Source of the DNA: Bradyrhizobium tropiciagri
GTDB taxonomy: Bacteria > Pseudomonadota > Alphaproteobacteria > Rhizobiales > Xanthobacteraceae
Assembly (NCBI RefSeq): GCF_001189845.1
Contig: NZ_LFLZ01000052.1
Location: 1 to 64,000 of the forward strand
DNA length: 64,000 nucleotides
Reading direction: 5' to 3'
Shown here: positions 26,717-35,761 of the stretch, piece by piece
How positions within the stretch are numbered: position 1 is the first letter of the stretch
Layout: each line of letters begins with the position of its first letter
The notes under the pieces: model-generated
Told to the model about the DNA's origin: nothing
The model's database searches: none
What the model saw: only the letters and a program-made list of their open reading frames with translations
Translations under genes and position numbers: made by a program

Positions 26717-28615
26717 TCACAACACCCGGTTGCTCTCCTTCACCTTGTCCGCGTCGAGATACAGGTTCTCGCCCATCTCCTTGAACTTGGCGCTCATCGT
26801 CGCCATGCCGTCCTCGATGGTGCCTGACATCGATGCGCCAACGCCCGTCGGGTCATTGAGCGTCGCGGCGTAGTCGCGGACGTCCTGGGTGATCTTCATC
26901 GAGCAGAATTTCGGGCCGCACATCGAGCAGAAATGCGCGACCTTGTGGGCTTCCTTCGGCAGGGTCTCGTCGTGGAAGTTCTTCGCGGTCTCGGGGTCGA
27001 GGCCGAGGTTGAACTGGTCCTGCCAGCGGAAGTCGAAGCGGGCGCGGCTGAGTGCATCGTCGCGGAGCTGCGCGGCGGGGTGGCCCTTGGCGAGATCGGC
27101 GGCGTGGGCCGCGATCTTGTAGGTGATGACGCCGGTCTTGACGTCGTTGCGGTCGGGGAGACCGAGATGCTCCTTCGGCGTGACGTAGCAGAGCATCGCG
27201 CAGCCGAACCAGCCGATCATCGCGGCGCCAATGCCCGAGGTGATGTGGTCATAGCCCGGCGCGATGTCGGTGGTCAGCGGGCCCAACGTATAAAACGGCG
27301 CCTCGCCGCACTCCTTGAGCTGCTTGTCCATGTTGATCTTGATCTTGTGCATCGGCACGTGGCCGGGACCCTCGATCATGACCTGGCAGCCCTTGTCCCA
27401 CGCGATTTTTGTCAGTTCGCCGAGCGTCTCCAGCTCGGCAAATTGGGCGCGGTCGTTGGCGTCGGCAATCGAGCCGGGGCGCAGGCCGTCGCCGAGCGAG
27501 AACGAGACGTCATACTTGCGCATGAGGTCGCAGATCTCGTCGAAATGGGTGTAGAGGAAGCTTTCCTTGTGATGCGCCAGGCACCACTTCGCCATGATCG
27601 ATCCGCCGCGCGACACGATGCCGGTGACGCGGTTGGCGGTGAGGTGGATGTAGGACAGCCGCACGCCGGCGTGGATCGTGAAATAGTCGACGCCCTGTTC
27701 GCATTGCTCGATCAGGGTGTCCTTGTAGAGCTCCCAGGTCAGCTTGACGGGATCGCCGTCGCACTTCTCCAACGCCTGGTAGATCGGCACGGTGCCGATC
27801 GGCACCGGCGAGTTGCGCAGGATCCATTCGCGGGTGGTGTGGATGTTGCGCCCCGTGGAGAGGTCCATCACGGTGTCGGCGCCCCAGCGGATCGCCCACA
27901 CCATCTTGTCGACCTCTTCCTCGACCGACGAGGTCACCGCCGAGTTGCCGATATTGGCGTTGATCTTGGTCAGGAAGTTGCGGCCGATTATCATCGGCTC
28001 GAGCTCGGCATGGTTGATGTTGGAGGGGATGATGGCGCGGCCGCGCGCGATCTCGTCGCGGACGAATTCCGGCGTGATGAAGGCCGGCACCGACGCGCCG
28101 AAGCTCTCGCCGTCGGCAAGGGCTGCTTCCGCGCGCTCGAGCTGTTGCTTGCGGCCGAGATTCTCGCGCTCGGCGACGTAGATCATCTCCTTGGTGATGA
28201 TGCCGGCGCGGGCGAACTCGAGCTGGGTGATCTTGTGGCCGTCGAGGCCGCGCAGCGGCTTGTGATGCGCGGTGAACGCCTTGGCGGCGTGGGCTGCGCC
28301 GACATTGCCGTTGTCCTCCGGCTTGATGGTGCGGCCCTCATACTCCTCGACCCCGCCGCGCTCCTTGACCCACGCGAGGCGATTGCGCGGCAGGCCGGAG
28401 TTGACGTCGATCGTGACGTTGGGATCGGTGTAGGGGCCCGAGGTGTCATAGACCGGCAGGTTCGGCTCGCCGGCGCCCTCCGACAGGATGATCTCGCGCA
28501 GCGGCACGCGGACATCGGGCGCGCTCGCAGGCGTCGCGAATATCTTGCGCGAGGCGGGCAGCGAACCGGTGGTGACGGCCGGACGGGTGGTGTCGGGGTT
28601 GGAGCGGATGTTCAT
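26717..28615 (-). CDS. thiC: phosphomethylpyrimidine synthase ThiC
   Basis: ThiC is a radical-SAM enzyme that rearranges aminoimidazole ribotide to the thiamine pyrimidine (HMP-P). The 632-residue length is standard. The [4Fe-4S] motif CSMCGPKFC near the end has Cys563, Cys566 and Cys571; conserved blocks such as YTHFDEICDLMRKYDVSFSLGDG and EGPGHVPMH are intact. The ATG at 28615 has an AGGAGG ribosome site. It is the last gene of the thiO-S-G-E-C run, separated from thiE by a palindromic repeat, and no separate riboswitch precedes it. Confidence 0.97.
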   Translation of the reverse strand: MNIRSNPDTTRPAVTTGSLPASRKIFATPASAPDVRVPLREIILSEGAGEPNLPVYDTSGPYTDPNVTIDVNSGLPRNRLAWVKERGGVEEYEGRTIKPEDNGNVGAAHAAKAFTAHHKPLRGLDGHKITQLEFARAGIITKEMIYVAERENLGRKQQLERAEAALADGESFGASVPAFITPEFVRDEIARGRAIIPSNINHAELEPMIIGRNFLTKINANIGNSAVTSSVEEEVDKMVWAIRWGADTVMDLSTGRNIHTTREWILRNSPVPIGTVPIYQALEKCDGDPVKLTWELYKDTLIEQCEQGVDYFTIHAGVRLSYIHLTANRVTGIVSRGGSIMAKWCLAHHKESFLYTHFDEICDLMRKYDVSFSLGDGLRPGSIADANDRAQFAELETLGELTKIAWDKGCQVMIEGPGHVPMHKIKINMDKQLKECGEAPFYTLGPLTTDIAPGYDHITSGIGAAMIGWFGCAMLCYVTPKEHLGLPDRNDVKTGVITYKIAAHAADLAKGHPAAQLRDDALSRARFDFRWQDQFNLGLDPETAKNFHDETLPKEAHKVAHFCSMCGPKFCSMKITQDVRDYAATLNDPTGVGASMSGTIEDGMATMSAKFKEMGENLYLDADKVKESNRVL

Positions 28616-28656
28616 GAGGGATCCTCCTTCTTAACTCTTGTGCGGGCTGTTGTTCT

Positions 28657-28753
28657 CGTCATCCTGAGGAGCGCGAAGCGCGTCTCGAAGGATGAACGAG
28701 CCGGGCCGTCGCCCTTCGAGGGCCGCTGAAGAAGCGGCCACCTCAGGGTGACG
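28657..28753. repeat. intergenic inverted repeat, gtcatcctgagg family
   Basis: Outer arms cgtcatcctgagg and cctcagggtgacg pair across 97 bases with inner stems such as cgaagcgcgtctcg. It lies inside the thi operon, between thiE and thiC, and so would be transcribed with it. Confidence 0.8.
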
Positions 28754-28779
28754 GTTCGAATGGTGTGCGATGCCCAGCA

Positions 28780-29388
28780 TCACGCGGCCTCCGCACCGAT
28801 GCCGAGCCATTGTCTGACCCGTGCGTCGGGGTCGGCGTTCTGGGTGACGTCACTGACGACGGCGATCGAATCGGCGCCGGCGGCGAAGATCTCGGCGGCG
28901 TGCTCGAACTTGATGCCGCCGATCGCGACAAGCGGGATGTTGCCGATCCGCTTCTTCCACTCGGTGATCTTCGCAATGCCCTGCGGCTCGAACCGCATCG
29001 ACTTCAGCGTGGTGAAGAAGATCGGGCCGAGCGCGACATAGTCGGGCTTGGCGGCGAGCGCGGTGGCGAGCTCGGCGTCGTCATGGGTGGAGACGCCGAG
29101 CGTCAGCCGCGCTTTACGGATCTCGGCGAGATCAGCGTCGGCCAGATCTTCCTGGCCGAGATGCAGATGCTCGGCGCCGGCGACGATCGCCGCGCGCCAG
29201 TAGTCGTTGACGACGAGCTTTGTGGGCGTGCCCTTGGTCACCGTCAGCGCGTCGCTGACGATCTGCAACGCCTCGGCATCGTCGAGCTCTTTGGCGCGGA
29301 GCTGGATGGTGCCGACGCCGAGCTTTGTCAGTCGCTCGACCCATTTGATGCTGTCGACGACGGGATAGAACGGATCAGGATACGGCAT
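28780..29388 (-). CDS. thiE: thiamine-phosphate synthase ThiE
   Basis: ThiE joins the pyrimidine and thiazole phosphates to give thiamine phosphate. The 202-residue (beta/alpha)8 protein has the motifs IQLRAKELDD, LVVNDYWRAAIVAGAEHLHLGQEDL, LGVSTHDDAEL, YVALGPIFFTTLKS and AIGGI, all typical of the family. I start at the ATG at 29388; a TTG six codons earlier would add MGHLSG. Its 5' end overlaps thiG by 14 bases, so translation is coupled. Confidence 0.95.
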   Translation of the reverse strand: MPYPDPFYPVVDSIKWVERLTKLGVGTIQLRAKELDDAEALQIVSDALTVTKGTPTKLVVNDYWRAAIVAGAEHLHLGQEDLADADLAEIRKARLTLGVSTHDDAELATALAAKPDYVALGPIFFTTLKSMRFEPQGIAKITEWKKRIGNIPLVAIGGIKFEHAAEIFAAGADSIAVVSDVTQNADPDARVRQWLGIGAEAA

Positions 29389-30157
29389 GCCAGAAAGGTG
29401 TCCCAACGACAGGGGTGGAGGGGGAGGCGAAGTCGCGGGCTTCCATCAGCCCGGCTTCATAGGCGGTGCGACCGGCCTCGACGCCGAGGCGGAAGGCATT
29501 GGCCATCGCAACCGGATCGGCGGCCTTTGCCACGGCGGTGTTGAGCAGCACGGCGTCATAGCCGAGCTCGAGCGCCTGCGCCGCATGCGATGGCGCGCCC
29601 AAGCCGGCATCGACCACCAGCGTGATGTCGGGCAAACGGTCGCGCAGCAGTTTCAGCGCGTCGCGGTTGGTGATGCCCTTTGCGCTTCCGATCGGCGCGG
29701 CCCACGGCATCACCACCTTGCACCCGGCTTCGACCAGCCGCGAGGCGACCGAGAAATCCTCGGTGCAATAGGGGAATACTTCAAAACCCTCCTTGATCAG
29801 GATGCTGGCGGCCTCGACCAGGCCGACGACGTCGGGCTGCAGCGTGTCGTTGTCGGCGATCACCTCGAGCTTGATCCAGGGCGTGCCGAACAATTCGCGC
29901 GCCAGCTTCGCGGTGGTGACCGCCTCGCGCACGCTGCGGCAGCCCGCGGTGTTCGGCAGCACGGTAACGCCGAGCTCGCGGATCAAGGACCAGAACGCAT
30001 CGCCGGTCTTGCCGCCGGCGGCCTCGCGGCGCAGTGACACCGTGACGATGCTGGCGCCGGAGGCGCGGATCGCGTTCTGCATGATCGCAGGCGAGGCGTA
30101 GAGCGCCGTGCCGATCAGCAGGCGGGAGGGGAAGGTTTTGCCGTAGAAGGTGACCAT
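29375..30157 (-). CDS. thiG: thiazole synthase ThiG
   Basis: ThiG forms the thiazole phosphate from deoxyxylulose phosphate, iminoglycine and ThiS thiocarboxylate. The 260-residue barrel shows the Schiff-base Lys in WIKLEVI, the phosphate region GLGAPSHAAQALELGYDAVLLNTAVAKA and the opening FYGKTFPSRLLIGTALY. It begins at an ATG at 30157 with a weak ribosome site. A repeat lies between it and thiS. Confidence 0.96.
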   Translation of the reverse strand: MVTFYGKTFPSRLLIGTALYASPAIMQNAIRASGASIVTVSLRREAAGGKTGDAFWSLIRELGVTVLPNTAGCRSVREAVTTAKLARELFGTPWIKLEVIADNDTLQPDVVGLVEAASILIKEGFEVFPYCTEDFSVASRLVEAGCKVVMPWAAPIGSAKGITNRDALKLLRDRLPDITLVVDAGLGAPSHAAQALELGYDAVLLNTAVAKAADPVAMANAFRLGVEAGRTAYEAGLMEARDFASPSTPVVGTPFWHAVS

Positions 30158-30201
30158 GTCGTCTATCCCTCGTGGTCGTGTTCGCTGCCGCGCATACAAC
30201 T

Positions 30202-30301
30202 CGTCATCCCCGCGAAAGCGGGGATCCAGTATTCCAGAGGCCGCGCTGTGATACGGAGAAGCCGCGGCGTACTGGATCGCCCGGTCAAGCCGGGCGATGA
30301 C
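30202..30301. repeat. intergenic inverted repeat, cgtcatccccgcg family
   Basis: Arms cgtcatccccgcgaaagcgg and ccggtcaagccgggcgatgac, with inner pair gatccagta/tactggatc. It interrupts the thi operon between thiS and thiG, as another type does between thiE and thiC. Confidence 0.85.
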
Positions 30302-30335
30302 ACCGGAGTATGTGGAATGCGCATATTCATCATCA

Positions 30336-30533
30336 TCACCCTCCCTGCCGTGGTGTGATGATCTCGATCTCGTCGCCGGCCTTGAGGGCCGTCTCGGCCC
30401 AGCGGCCCTTCGGCACCACGTCGTAATTCACTGCGATCGCGAAATGGGTGCCCTGGTAGTCGAGCTCGGCCAAGAGCGCATCGACGCTGGCCGCGCTGAT
30501 CTCCCGCTGCTCGCCGTTGACGGTCACGCGCAT
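30336..30533 (-). CDS. thiS: sulfur carrier protein ThiS
   Basis: ThiS carries sulfur as a C-terminal thiocarboxylate to ThiG. The 65-residue ubiquitin-like protein ends in the required Gly-Gly (PRQGG) and has the typical opening MRVTVNGEQREI. Its start overlaps the thiO stop by 10 bases. Confidence 0.95.
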   Translation of the reverse strand: MRVTVNGEQREISAASVDALLAELDYQGTHFAIAVNYDVVPKGRWAETALKAGDEIEIITPRQGG

Positions 30534-31537
30534 TGCATCACCTCGTTGTCGATTTCGCCGCGCTGGAGATAGGCGAGCGTCAGCTCGGCCAGCGCCGGCG
30601 CCAGCAGGAAGCCATGACGGTAGAGTCCGTTCACCGTGATGCGTTCCTGCTCGATCCTGATTTTCGGCAGATTGTCGGGAAATGCCGGGCGCAAACCGGC
30701 ACCGAATTCCACGATGCGCGCCTCGCCGAACGCCGGATGCACGACATAGGCCGCGCCCAAGAGCTCCAGCGCCGAGCGCACGCTGACGCCGTTGTCCTCG
30801 GCCTCGATCGAGGTCGCGCCCAGCATGAAGCGGCCGTCGCCGCGCGGGATCACGTAAAGCGGCCAGCGCGGATGGATCAGGCGCACCGGGCGCGTCAACT
30901 CGACCTCCGATGTCTCGATGACGATCATCTCGCCCTTGACGCCGCGCAGGCTCGGCTCGCGGTCGCGTGCGGCTAGTCCCCGGCAGTCGATCACGAGGCC
31001 GTCGAGATCATCAGCCTCGGCATCGCTGCCGAACTTGATGGCGCCGCCGGCCTTGGCGATCGCGGCATGCAGCCGCGGCAGCACGCGGCGCGGTTCGACA
31101 TGACCCTCCTGGGGATAGAACAGGCCAGCGCCGAAGCGGCCCTCGAGCGCCGGCTCGAGCGCGCGAACGCCCTCGGCATCGAGCCGGCGATGGCCTGATG
31201 TGAGGCGGGCAAAGCGCTCGAAATCGGCGCGATCGCGCGGATGCGCCACCACCAGCGAGCCGTTGAACGCCGTTTCCGGGAGATGCTGCCGCCACAGGTC
31301 GAGCGAGCGGATGCCGAGGCGCGTGATGACGGGCTCGGCGGCCTCCTCCTCGCACCAGGGCGCCAGCATTCCGCCGGCCCAGTGGCTTGTGGATTCCGTC
31401 ATCCCAGCGTCACTGCGCTCATGCAGGGTGACGGCACGTCCGGCCTCTGCGAGCAATAGCGCATGCCAGGCGCCGGTTATGCCTGCGCCGATGATGGTGA
31501 CGGGGGAATCCCCCCGCGGTCTTGACGTCTGATACAT
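30524..31537 (-). CDS. thiO: FAD-dependent glycine oxidase ThiO
   Basis: ThiO oxidises glycine to iminoglycine for thiazole synthesis. The 337-residue flavoprotein has the FAD motif IIGAGITGAWHALLLAEAG near the N-terminus, SHWAGGMLAPWCEEE, a GLAARD block and the C-terminal GLYRHGFLLAPALAEL. It is the first gene after the TPP riboswitch; the ribosome site (AAGGG) is built into the 3' side of the riboswitch, so control is probably at translation. The start at 31537 follows this site at about six bases. Confidence 0.93.
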   Translation of the reverse strand: MYQTSRPRGDSPVTIIGAGITGAWHALLLAEAGRAVTLHERSDAGMTESTSHWAGGMLAPWCEEEAAEPVITRLGIRSLDLWRQHLPETAFNGSLVVAHPRDRADFERFARLTSGHRRLDAEGVRALEPALEGRFGAGLFYPQEGHVEPRRVLPRLHAAIAKAGGAIKFGSDAEADDLDGLVIDCRGLAARDREPSLRGVKGEMIVIETSEVELTRPVRLIHPRWPLYVIPRGDGRFMLGATSIEAEDNGVSVRSALELLGAAYVVHPAFGEARIVEFGAGLRPAFPDNLPKIRIEQERITVNGLYRHGFLLAPALAELTLAYLQRGEIDNEVMQCA

Positions 31538-31542
31538 CCCTG

Positions 31543-31661
31543 TCCCTTCGCCGGCATGACCCGGATCAGGTTCAAAGGGTCACCGCGGTCCCGGACTGTT
31601 CGCCTACTGGCCAGTCCAAGCTTGCGGTATCTCAGCTCCTCCTTCGGAGCACCCCTCGGAA
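31543..31661 (-). promoter_or_regulatory. TPP (thi-box) riboswitch
   Basis: Read on the minus strand, the region holds the thi-box landmarks: a GGGGTGCTCC 5' arm, the conserved CTGAGA block followed by ACC, and the 3' core ACCCTTTGAACCTGATC and CCGGGTCATGCCGGCGAAGGGA. It ends six bases before the thiO start, so the AAGGG sequence probably acts as the sequestered ribosome site. TPP binding would switch off the operon. Confidence 0.95.
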
Positions 31662-31739
31662 CGCCCCTAATGTAGGCGGATGGGCGGATGTGTCAACTTG
31701 TATGCCAAGTTGTATGCCAAGGTCGGGAACGCGACGCAC

Positions 31740-32267
31740 CTATTTGGAAGCCTGTTCCGGCTGCGGCTCGGCGCCATCGGCCGGCATCTGGTCCTGCTTG
31801 GCGAGCTCCTTCGGCGGTGCACCTGCGCCGCCATGCGTCGCCTCCTTGAGGTGACCGCCGCGCTGCCGCTTTGCGACGTAGTAATACCCGCCTGCGAAAT
31901 AACGCACGGCTCGGTCGTGATCGCCATTGGCGGCGCGATAGGCGCCGGCGAGGTACTTCACGCCGTATTTGAGGTTGGTGCCGGGGTCGCGCAGACCCTC
32001 GGCGGTACCGGTGTAGCCGAGCCCGCGCGCAGTGCCGAGCTTGATCTGCATCAGCCCGATGGTGCCGCCGCGCCCGATCAGCTGCGGATGGTACTTGCTC
32101 TCGCGCACGATGACGCGATGCACCAGCTCCACCGGCACCAGATTAGCCTGGGCCTCGGCCGCCACCATCGCCTCATATTGCGCGCGCGATTGTGCGCTTG
32201 CGCTGCCGCAGAATGCCAGCGCCGCGATCGCGACGGCAAGGCAGCTAAGGGTCTGAAGGGTCTTCAT
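31740..32267 (-). CDS. lytic transglycosylase (SLT domain)
   Basis: The 175-residue exported protein has a signal peptide (residues 1-26). It carries the SLT fold motifs: catalytic Glu56 in VIVRESKYHP, then GRGGTIGLMQIKLGTARGLGY and the helix NLKYGVKYLAGAYRAANGDHDRAVRYFAGGY. It would cleave the peptidoglycan backbone to leave 1,6-anhydro ends in the periplasm. The C-terminal 40 residues are Pro/Gln/Glu-rich. The ATG at 32267 was chosen, as the 52 upstream residues lack a ribosome site. Confidence 0.9.
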   Translation of the reverse strand: MKTLQTLSCLAVAIAALAFCGSASAQSRAQYEAMVAAEAQANLVPVELVHRVIVRESKYHPQLIGRGGTIGLMQIKLGTARGLGYTGTAEGLRDPGTNLKYGVKYLAGAYRAANGDHDRAVRYFAGGYYYVAKRQRGGHLKEATHGGAGAPPKELAKQDQMPADGAEPQPEQASK

Positions 32268-32648
32268 CTCGGATTGCTCGGGGTGATCAAACGCGCGTCG
32301 GTTCTGCGGTCTCATTGGTACGGCGAGCGGGCAGGAATGTGGCAAAACCTTCGCATCAGCGAACGTTGTGCGTCCGTGATTGTCCGGATGCAGGTGACCG
32401 GAGCATGCGATCGCAACACGCATGCTTCAAATTGTTCGCATCAATCGTCTCGACTGAAAATTGTCATCGGCTAAATTTTGGCCGCTAATTTTCTCGATCG
32501 ATTTTGCCGCACGCGATCCATCACAGTTTTTCGTGCAAACGAGGGAGCGAAGGTTTACACTTCATCTCACGACAGGGTGGGCGCGTTCAGTCAGCACATC
32601 TGTCCAGTCCAAAGCACGCAAAAAACAACATCACTCGGGAGATGCGCC
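32268..32648. other. intergenic region, 381 bases
   Basis: This gap separates the divergent transglycosylase and zinc-ribbon genes. It is A/T-richer than its surroundings in places (32440-32530) and must hold both promoters, but I see no clear operator, repeat or small ORF with a ribosome site. Confidence 0.5.
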
Positions 32649-32843
32649 ATGGTCCGTCAGGACACAGGCTATATGCCTCGCGAAAATCCCTGCGCGCAAT
32701 GCGGCAAGCCGATTGCCCGCCCCGATTGGGTGGAGCACAGCGAGGGGCGCACGTCGTTCCTGTGGCATTGCCGCGCCTGCGATTACCGCTTCGAGGCGAT
32801 CGCGATCTACGACACGGCGCAGCTCACGCCGCTCGCCGCCTGA
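32649..32843 (+). CDS. small zinc-ribbon protein
   Basis: The 64-residue protein has two Cys pairs, CAQCG near residue 17 and CRACD near 43, enough to bind one zinc in a rubredoxin-like ribbon. A basic N-terminus and YDTAQLTPL at the C-terminus surround them. A GGGAGA site precedes the ATG at 32649; the longer frame to 32478 has no ribosome site. I do not recognise the family by name; the role is unknown. Confidence 0.8.
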   Translation: MVRQDTGYMPRENPCAQCGKPIARPDWVEHSEGRTSFLWHCRACDYRFEAIAIYDTAQLTPLAA

Positions 32844-32870
32844 GAGGCTGTGAAACCGTCTATCTGTTCC

Positions 32871-32953
32871 GTCATTGCGAGCGAAGCGAAGCAATCCATA
32901 GCGCCACAAGTGCAGCGATGGATTGCTTCGTCGCTATCGCTCCTCGCAATGAC
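32871..32953. repeat. long intergenic inverted repeat, second copy of gtcattgcgag family
   Basis: It matches the element at 4101-4184 in both arms (gtcattgcgagcgaagcgaag; gctcctcgcaatgac) and in the inner pair gcaatccat/atggattgc; only the loop differs. Confidence 0.9.
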
Positions 32954-33008
32954 GAGGCTGATAGGCTCACAGCCTCTAAAGTCTCCGCATCGCATCAGGT
33001 CAGCCTGA

Positions 33009-34364
33009 TCAGGCCGCGGACTTCCGTGGCAACTGCATTTGCTGCCGCGCCGGCAATTCGATCCGGACCACGAGCCCGTGCGGCTTGCGATCGTGCAGCG
33101 ACAGCGTGCCGCCATGCGCGAGCACGATGGCGTTGGCGATCGACAGGCCGAGGCCGAAGCCTTCGGCCTCGTCCATGTTGCGCGCCTGGTCGCCGCGCAC
33201 GAATGGCTCCAGCACGCTCGCCTTATGCGCATCCGAAATGCCGGGGCCGTCGTCCTCGATGTCGATGACGAGGAGATCCGGCTTGACGTCGAGGCGGACG
33301 GCGACTTCGCCGCCGAAGCGCACGGCATTGTCCACCAGATTGGTGATGCTGCGATGCAGGTCGGCCGGCCGCGCGGTCGCCATCGCGTGCTGCGGACCCT
33401 CGTAGCTGACCTTGTGTCCCATGTCGGCGAACTGGTCGGTGACGAGGTGCAGCGTGCTCGCGATGTCGACCAGCGTCATCTCCTCGAGCTTGCGGTCGTT
33501 GCGCAGGAACGACAGCACCGATTCCAGCATTGAGCGCATCTGGTCGAGGTCGCGCAGCATGCGGTGGCGATGGGTCTCGTCTTCGATGAACTCGGCGCGC
33601 AGCCGCATCCGCGTGATCGGCGTGCGCAGGTCGTGGCTGATGGCGGCCAGCATCTTGGTGCGGTCGTCGATCAACGCCGTGATGCGCTCGCGCATCCGGT
33701 TCAGCGCCTTGGCCAGCGAGCGGATCTCCTCGGGGCCGCGCTCGGGCAGCGGCGCGGCGGCGCCGTTCAGGCTGAACGTCTCGGCGGCCTTGACGAAGGA
33801 CGACAGCGGCGCGGTCAACGCCCAGGCCGCCCACAGGCCGAGCAGGGTGACGCTGATGACGGCGAATAGCACCGTCATCATCCAGGGCCCGCCCCAGAAC
33901 GGCCGCATGTGCTGATCCGGCATCAGGTTGGCGGCGAACATGGCGCCGTCCGGCAAGCGGATCGCGACGCGGCGGATCTCGTTGTCATTCGGTTTGCTGC
34001 CCGCCTCGCGGGGCAGGGAGTAGACATGATAGCCGGCGCCGAGACGGCGCAGCGCATGCAGGCTCGGCGGGTCGGTCTCGGTGAGCCCGCCGGCATCGGA
34101 CGTGAAGTCGCCGATCGCAAGCTGCGGGAAGGCTCTGACGATATCGGCCTGCAGCCGCGGCCGCTCCGATGCCGGAGCATGCCCGAGCAATTGCGCTGCG
34201 GCGGCGAGCTGGGTGTGCCAGCGATCGGACGCCTCCGGCCTATCGGGGCGATGGATCAGGAAGGTGGCGGTGATGATCAGGTGCAGCGCGACGATCGAGA
34301 CGACGACCAGCGCCGCCATCTGGGCGCCGATCCCCCGCAGACTCAGCACGCGCAGCAGCTTCAT
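33009..34364 (-). CDS. sensor histidine kinase (EnvZ-like)
   Basis: The product has 451 residues. Two membrane helices (about 12-36 and 158-185) enclose a periplasmic sensor of about 120 residues; HAMP follows (about 185-240), then the HisKA H-box AISHDLRTPITR with His244, and a HATPase domain ending with the G-box FGLGLSIANAIVLAHGG. It forms a pair with the response regulator 2 bases upstream. The stimulus is unknown. The downstream end is near a palindromic repeat. Confidence 0.93.
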   Translation of the reverse strand: MKLLRVLSLRGIGAQMAALVVVSIVALHLIITATFLIHRPDRPEASDRWHTQLAAAAQLLGHAPASERPRLQADIVRAFPQLAIGDFTSDAGGLTETDPPSLHALRRLGAGYHVYSLPREAGSKPNDNEIRRVAIRLPDGAMFAANLMPDQHMRPFWGGPWMMTVLFAVISVTLLGLWAAWALTAPLSSFVKAAETFSLNGAAAPLPERGPEEIRSLAKALNRMRERITALIDDRTKMLAAISHDLRTPITRMRLRAEFIEDETHRHRMLRDLDQMRSMLESVLSFLRNDRKLEEMTLVDIASTLHLVTDQFADMGHKVSYEGPQHAMATARPADLHRSITNLVDNAVRFGGEVAVRLDVKPDLLVIDIEDDGPGISDAHKASVLEPFVRGDQARNMDEAEGFGLGLSIANAIVLAHGGTLSLHDRKPHGLVVRIELPARQQMQLPRKSAA

Positions 34365-34366
34365 GA

Positions 34367-35104
34367 TCAGTTGCTCGTGGCGGCAACCGCCTCCACCCTC
34401 GGCGTGAACACATAGCCGCCGGAACGCACCGTCTTGATCATGGTGGCTTCCTGCGGATCGGGCTCGATCTTGCGACGGATGCGGCTGACCAGCACGTCGA
34501 TCGAGCGCTCGAACGAGCCGGCGCTGCGGCCCTGCGTCAGGTCGAGCAGGCTGTCGCGCGACAGCACGCGGCCGGGCCGTTCGCAGAAGGTGCGCAGCAG
34601 GTCGAACTCGGCGCTGGTCATGGCGACGCGCGCGCCTTCGGGATTGCGCAGCTCGCGCAGGCGGATGTCGATGCGCCAGCCGAGGAAGGTCAGCGTGGTC
34701 GCCCCCTCGATCGCGCTGGCGTTGCGCGCGGCGGCCTGCCGGCGCAGCACGGCATTGATCCGGGCCAGCAGCTCGCGCGGGTTGAATGGCTTGGCGAGAT
34801 AGTCGTCGGCGCCCATCTCGAGGCCGAGGATGCGGTCGACGTCCTCGCCGCGCGCGGTCAGCATGATGATCGGCGTCTGCGACTCAGCGCGCACCTTGCG
34901 GCACAGGCTGAGGCCGTCCTCGCCGGGCAGCATGACGTCGAGCACCAGCAGATCGACGCGGTGGTCGGTCATGGCCTTGGCCATTTCGCGACCGTCGGAG
35001 GCGGTCGTGACATGACAGGAATTGGTGCGGAGATATTTTGCGATGAGGGATCGCGTTTCGCGGTCGTCCTCGACGACGAGGATATTGGGCGCAGCCTGGG
35101 TCAT
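34367..35104 (-). CDS. OmpR/PhoB-type response regulator
   Basis: The product has 245 residues. The receiver has acidic VVEDD near residue 10, the phosphoacceptor Asp56 in LLVLDVMLPGEDG and Lys in YLAKPFNPREL. The C-terminal winged helix ends in RTVRSGGYVFTPRVE with a TFCERPGRVLSRDSLLDL helix, typical of OmpR DNA binding. It is co-transcribed with the kinase, 2 bases apart. Confidence 0.95.
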   Translation of the reverse strand: MTQAAPNILVVEDDRETRSLIAKYLRTNSCHVTTASDGREMAKAMTDHRVDLLVLDVMLPGEDGLSLCRKVRAESQTPIIMLTARGEDVDRILGLEMGADDYLAKPFNPRELLARINAVLRRQAAARNASAIEGATTLTFLGWRIDIRLRELRNPEGARVAMTSAEFDLLRTFCERPGRVLSRDSLLDLTQGRSAGSFERSIDVLVSRIRRKIEPDPQEATMIKTVRSGGYVFTPRVEAVAATSN

Positions 35105-35383
35105 ACCGATCTTTTGTCCGTGATTCGGGGAAAGCGGCTCAGGAATTTTGTTTCAGTGCATGTCTGAAATCTTGCCCGGCAGAACGAGTTAACAGGTCGG
35201 CGGTGGGGAGAAAAGTTATCGTTCCGTCATCAGGCCTAATGCGTTGAAATGCGGGTGGATCTCTCCCGGGCCCGGCTCCGCCGCCGTGCCGGCCCGGGAA
35301 AGGGAAAGGTGGCTGTCGTATCCGGGGCCGGAACCCGTTCCCCCGGCGAGGCGTTGTCTCCCTTTCAGGTCAGGGAGGGTGAG

Positions 35384-35761
35384 ATGGCGGTCGAGGTCAG
35401 GACAAGGCCGCATCAGCTCATTGCAAGCGATCGCGTCGAGGGGACGGCGGTACGCCGGGCCAATGGCGACATGATCGGCCATATCGAGCGGCTGATGATC
35501 GACAAGATCTCGGGCAAGGTGTCGTACGCGGTGCTGAGCTTCGGGGGCTTTCTCGGGATCGGAACCAATCTGATTCCGCTGCCGTGGGGCCGGCTGCACT
35601 ACAACCCGAAGTTCGAAGCCTATGAGCTCGACATCGAGGATGATGAGCTGAAGCGCGCGCCATCGTTCCGCGCCGACAAGGATTTCGATTGGGGCGATCG
35701 CTCGCAGGAAGTCGAGCTGCATCGCTTCTACGGCGTGCCGCCTTATTGGGGCGGCTTCTGA
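35384..35761 (+). CDS. PRC-barrel domain protein
   Basis: The 125-residue soluble protein has one PRC barrel (about residues 10-80): GTAVRRANGDMIGHIERLMID, GKVSYAVLSFGGFLGIG and LIPLPWGRLHY. The C-terminus is acidic, then aromatic (YGVPPYWGGF). PRC barrels are small interaction modules, found in photosynthetic reaction-centre H subunits and RNA-binding RimM. The ATG at 35384 has the strong ribosome site AGGGAGGG. The frame extends to 35249, but the extension is unlike the family. Confidence 0.85.
   Translation: MAVEVRTRPHQLIASDRVEGTAVRRANGDMIGHIERLMIDKISGKVSYAVLSFGGFLGIGTNLIPLPWGRLHYNPKFEAYELDIEDDELKRAPSFRADKDFDWGDRSQEVELHRFYGVPPYWGGF

Noticed and set aside
26933..28729. 598-residue plus-strand frame
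   Set aside because: It is antisense to thiC; composition is typical of a shadow and no domain is recognisable.
28616..28779. second TPP riboswitch ahead of thiC
   Set aside because: I looked for the CTGAGA and GAACCTGAT cores on the minus strand; the gap has only a palindromic repeat.
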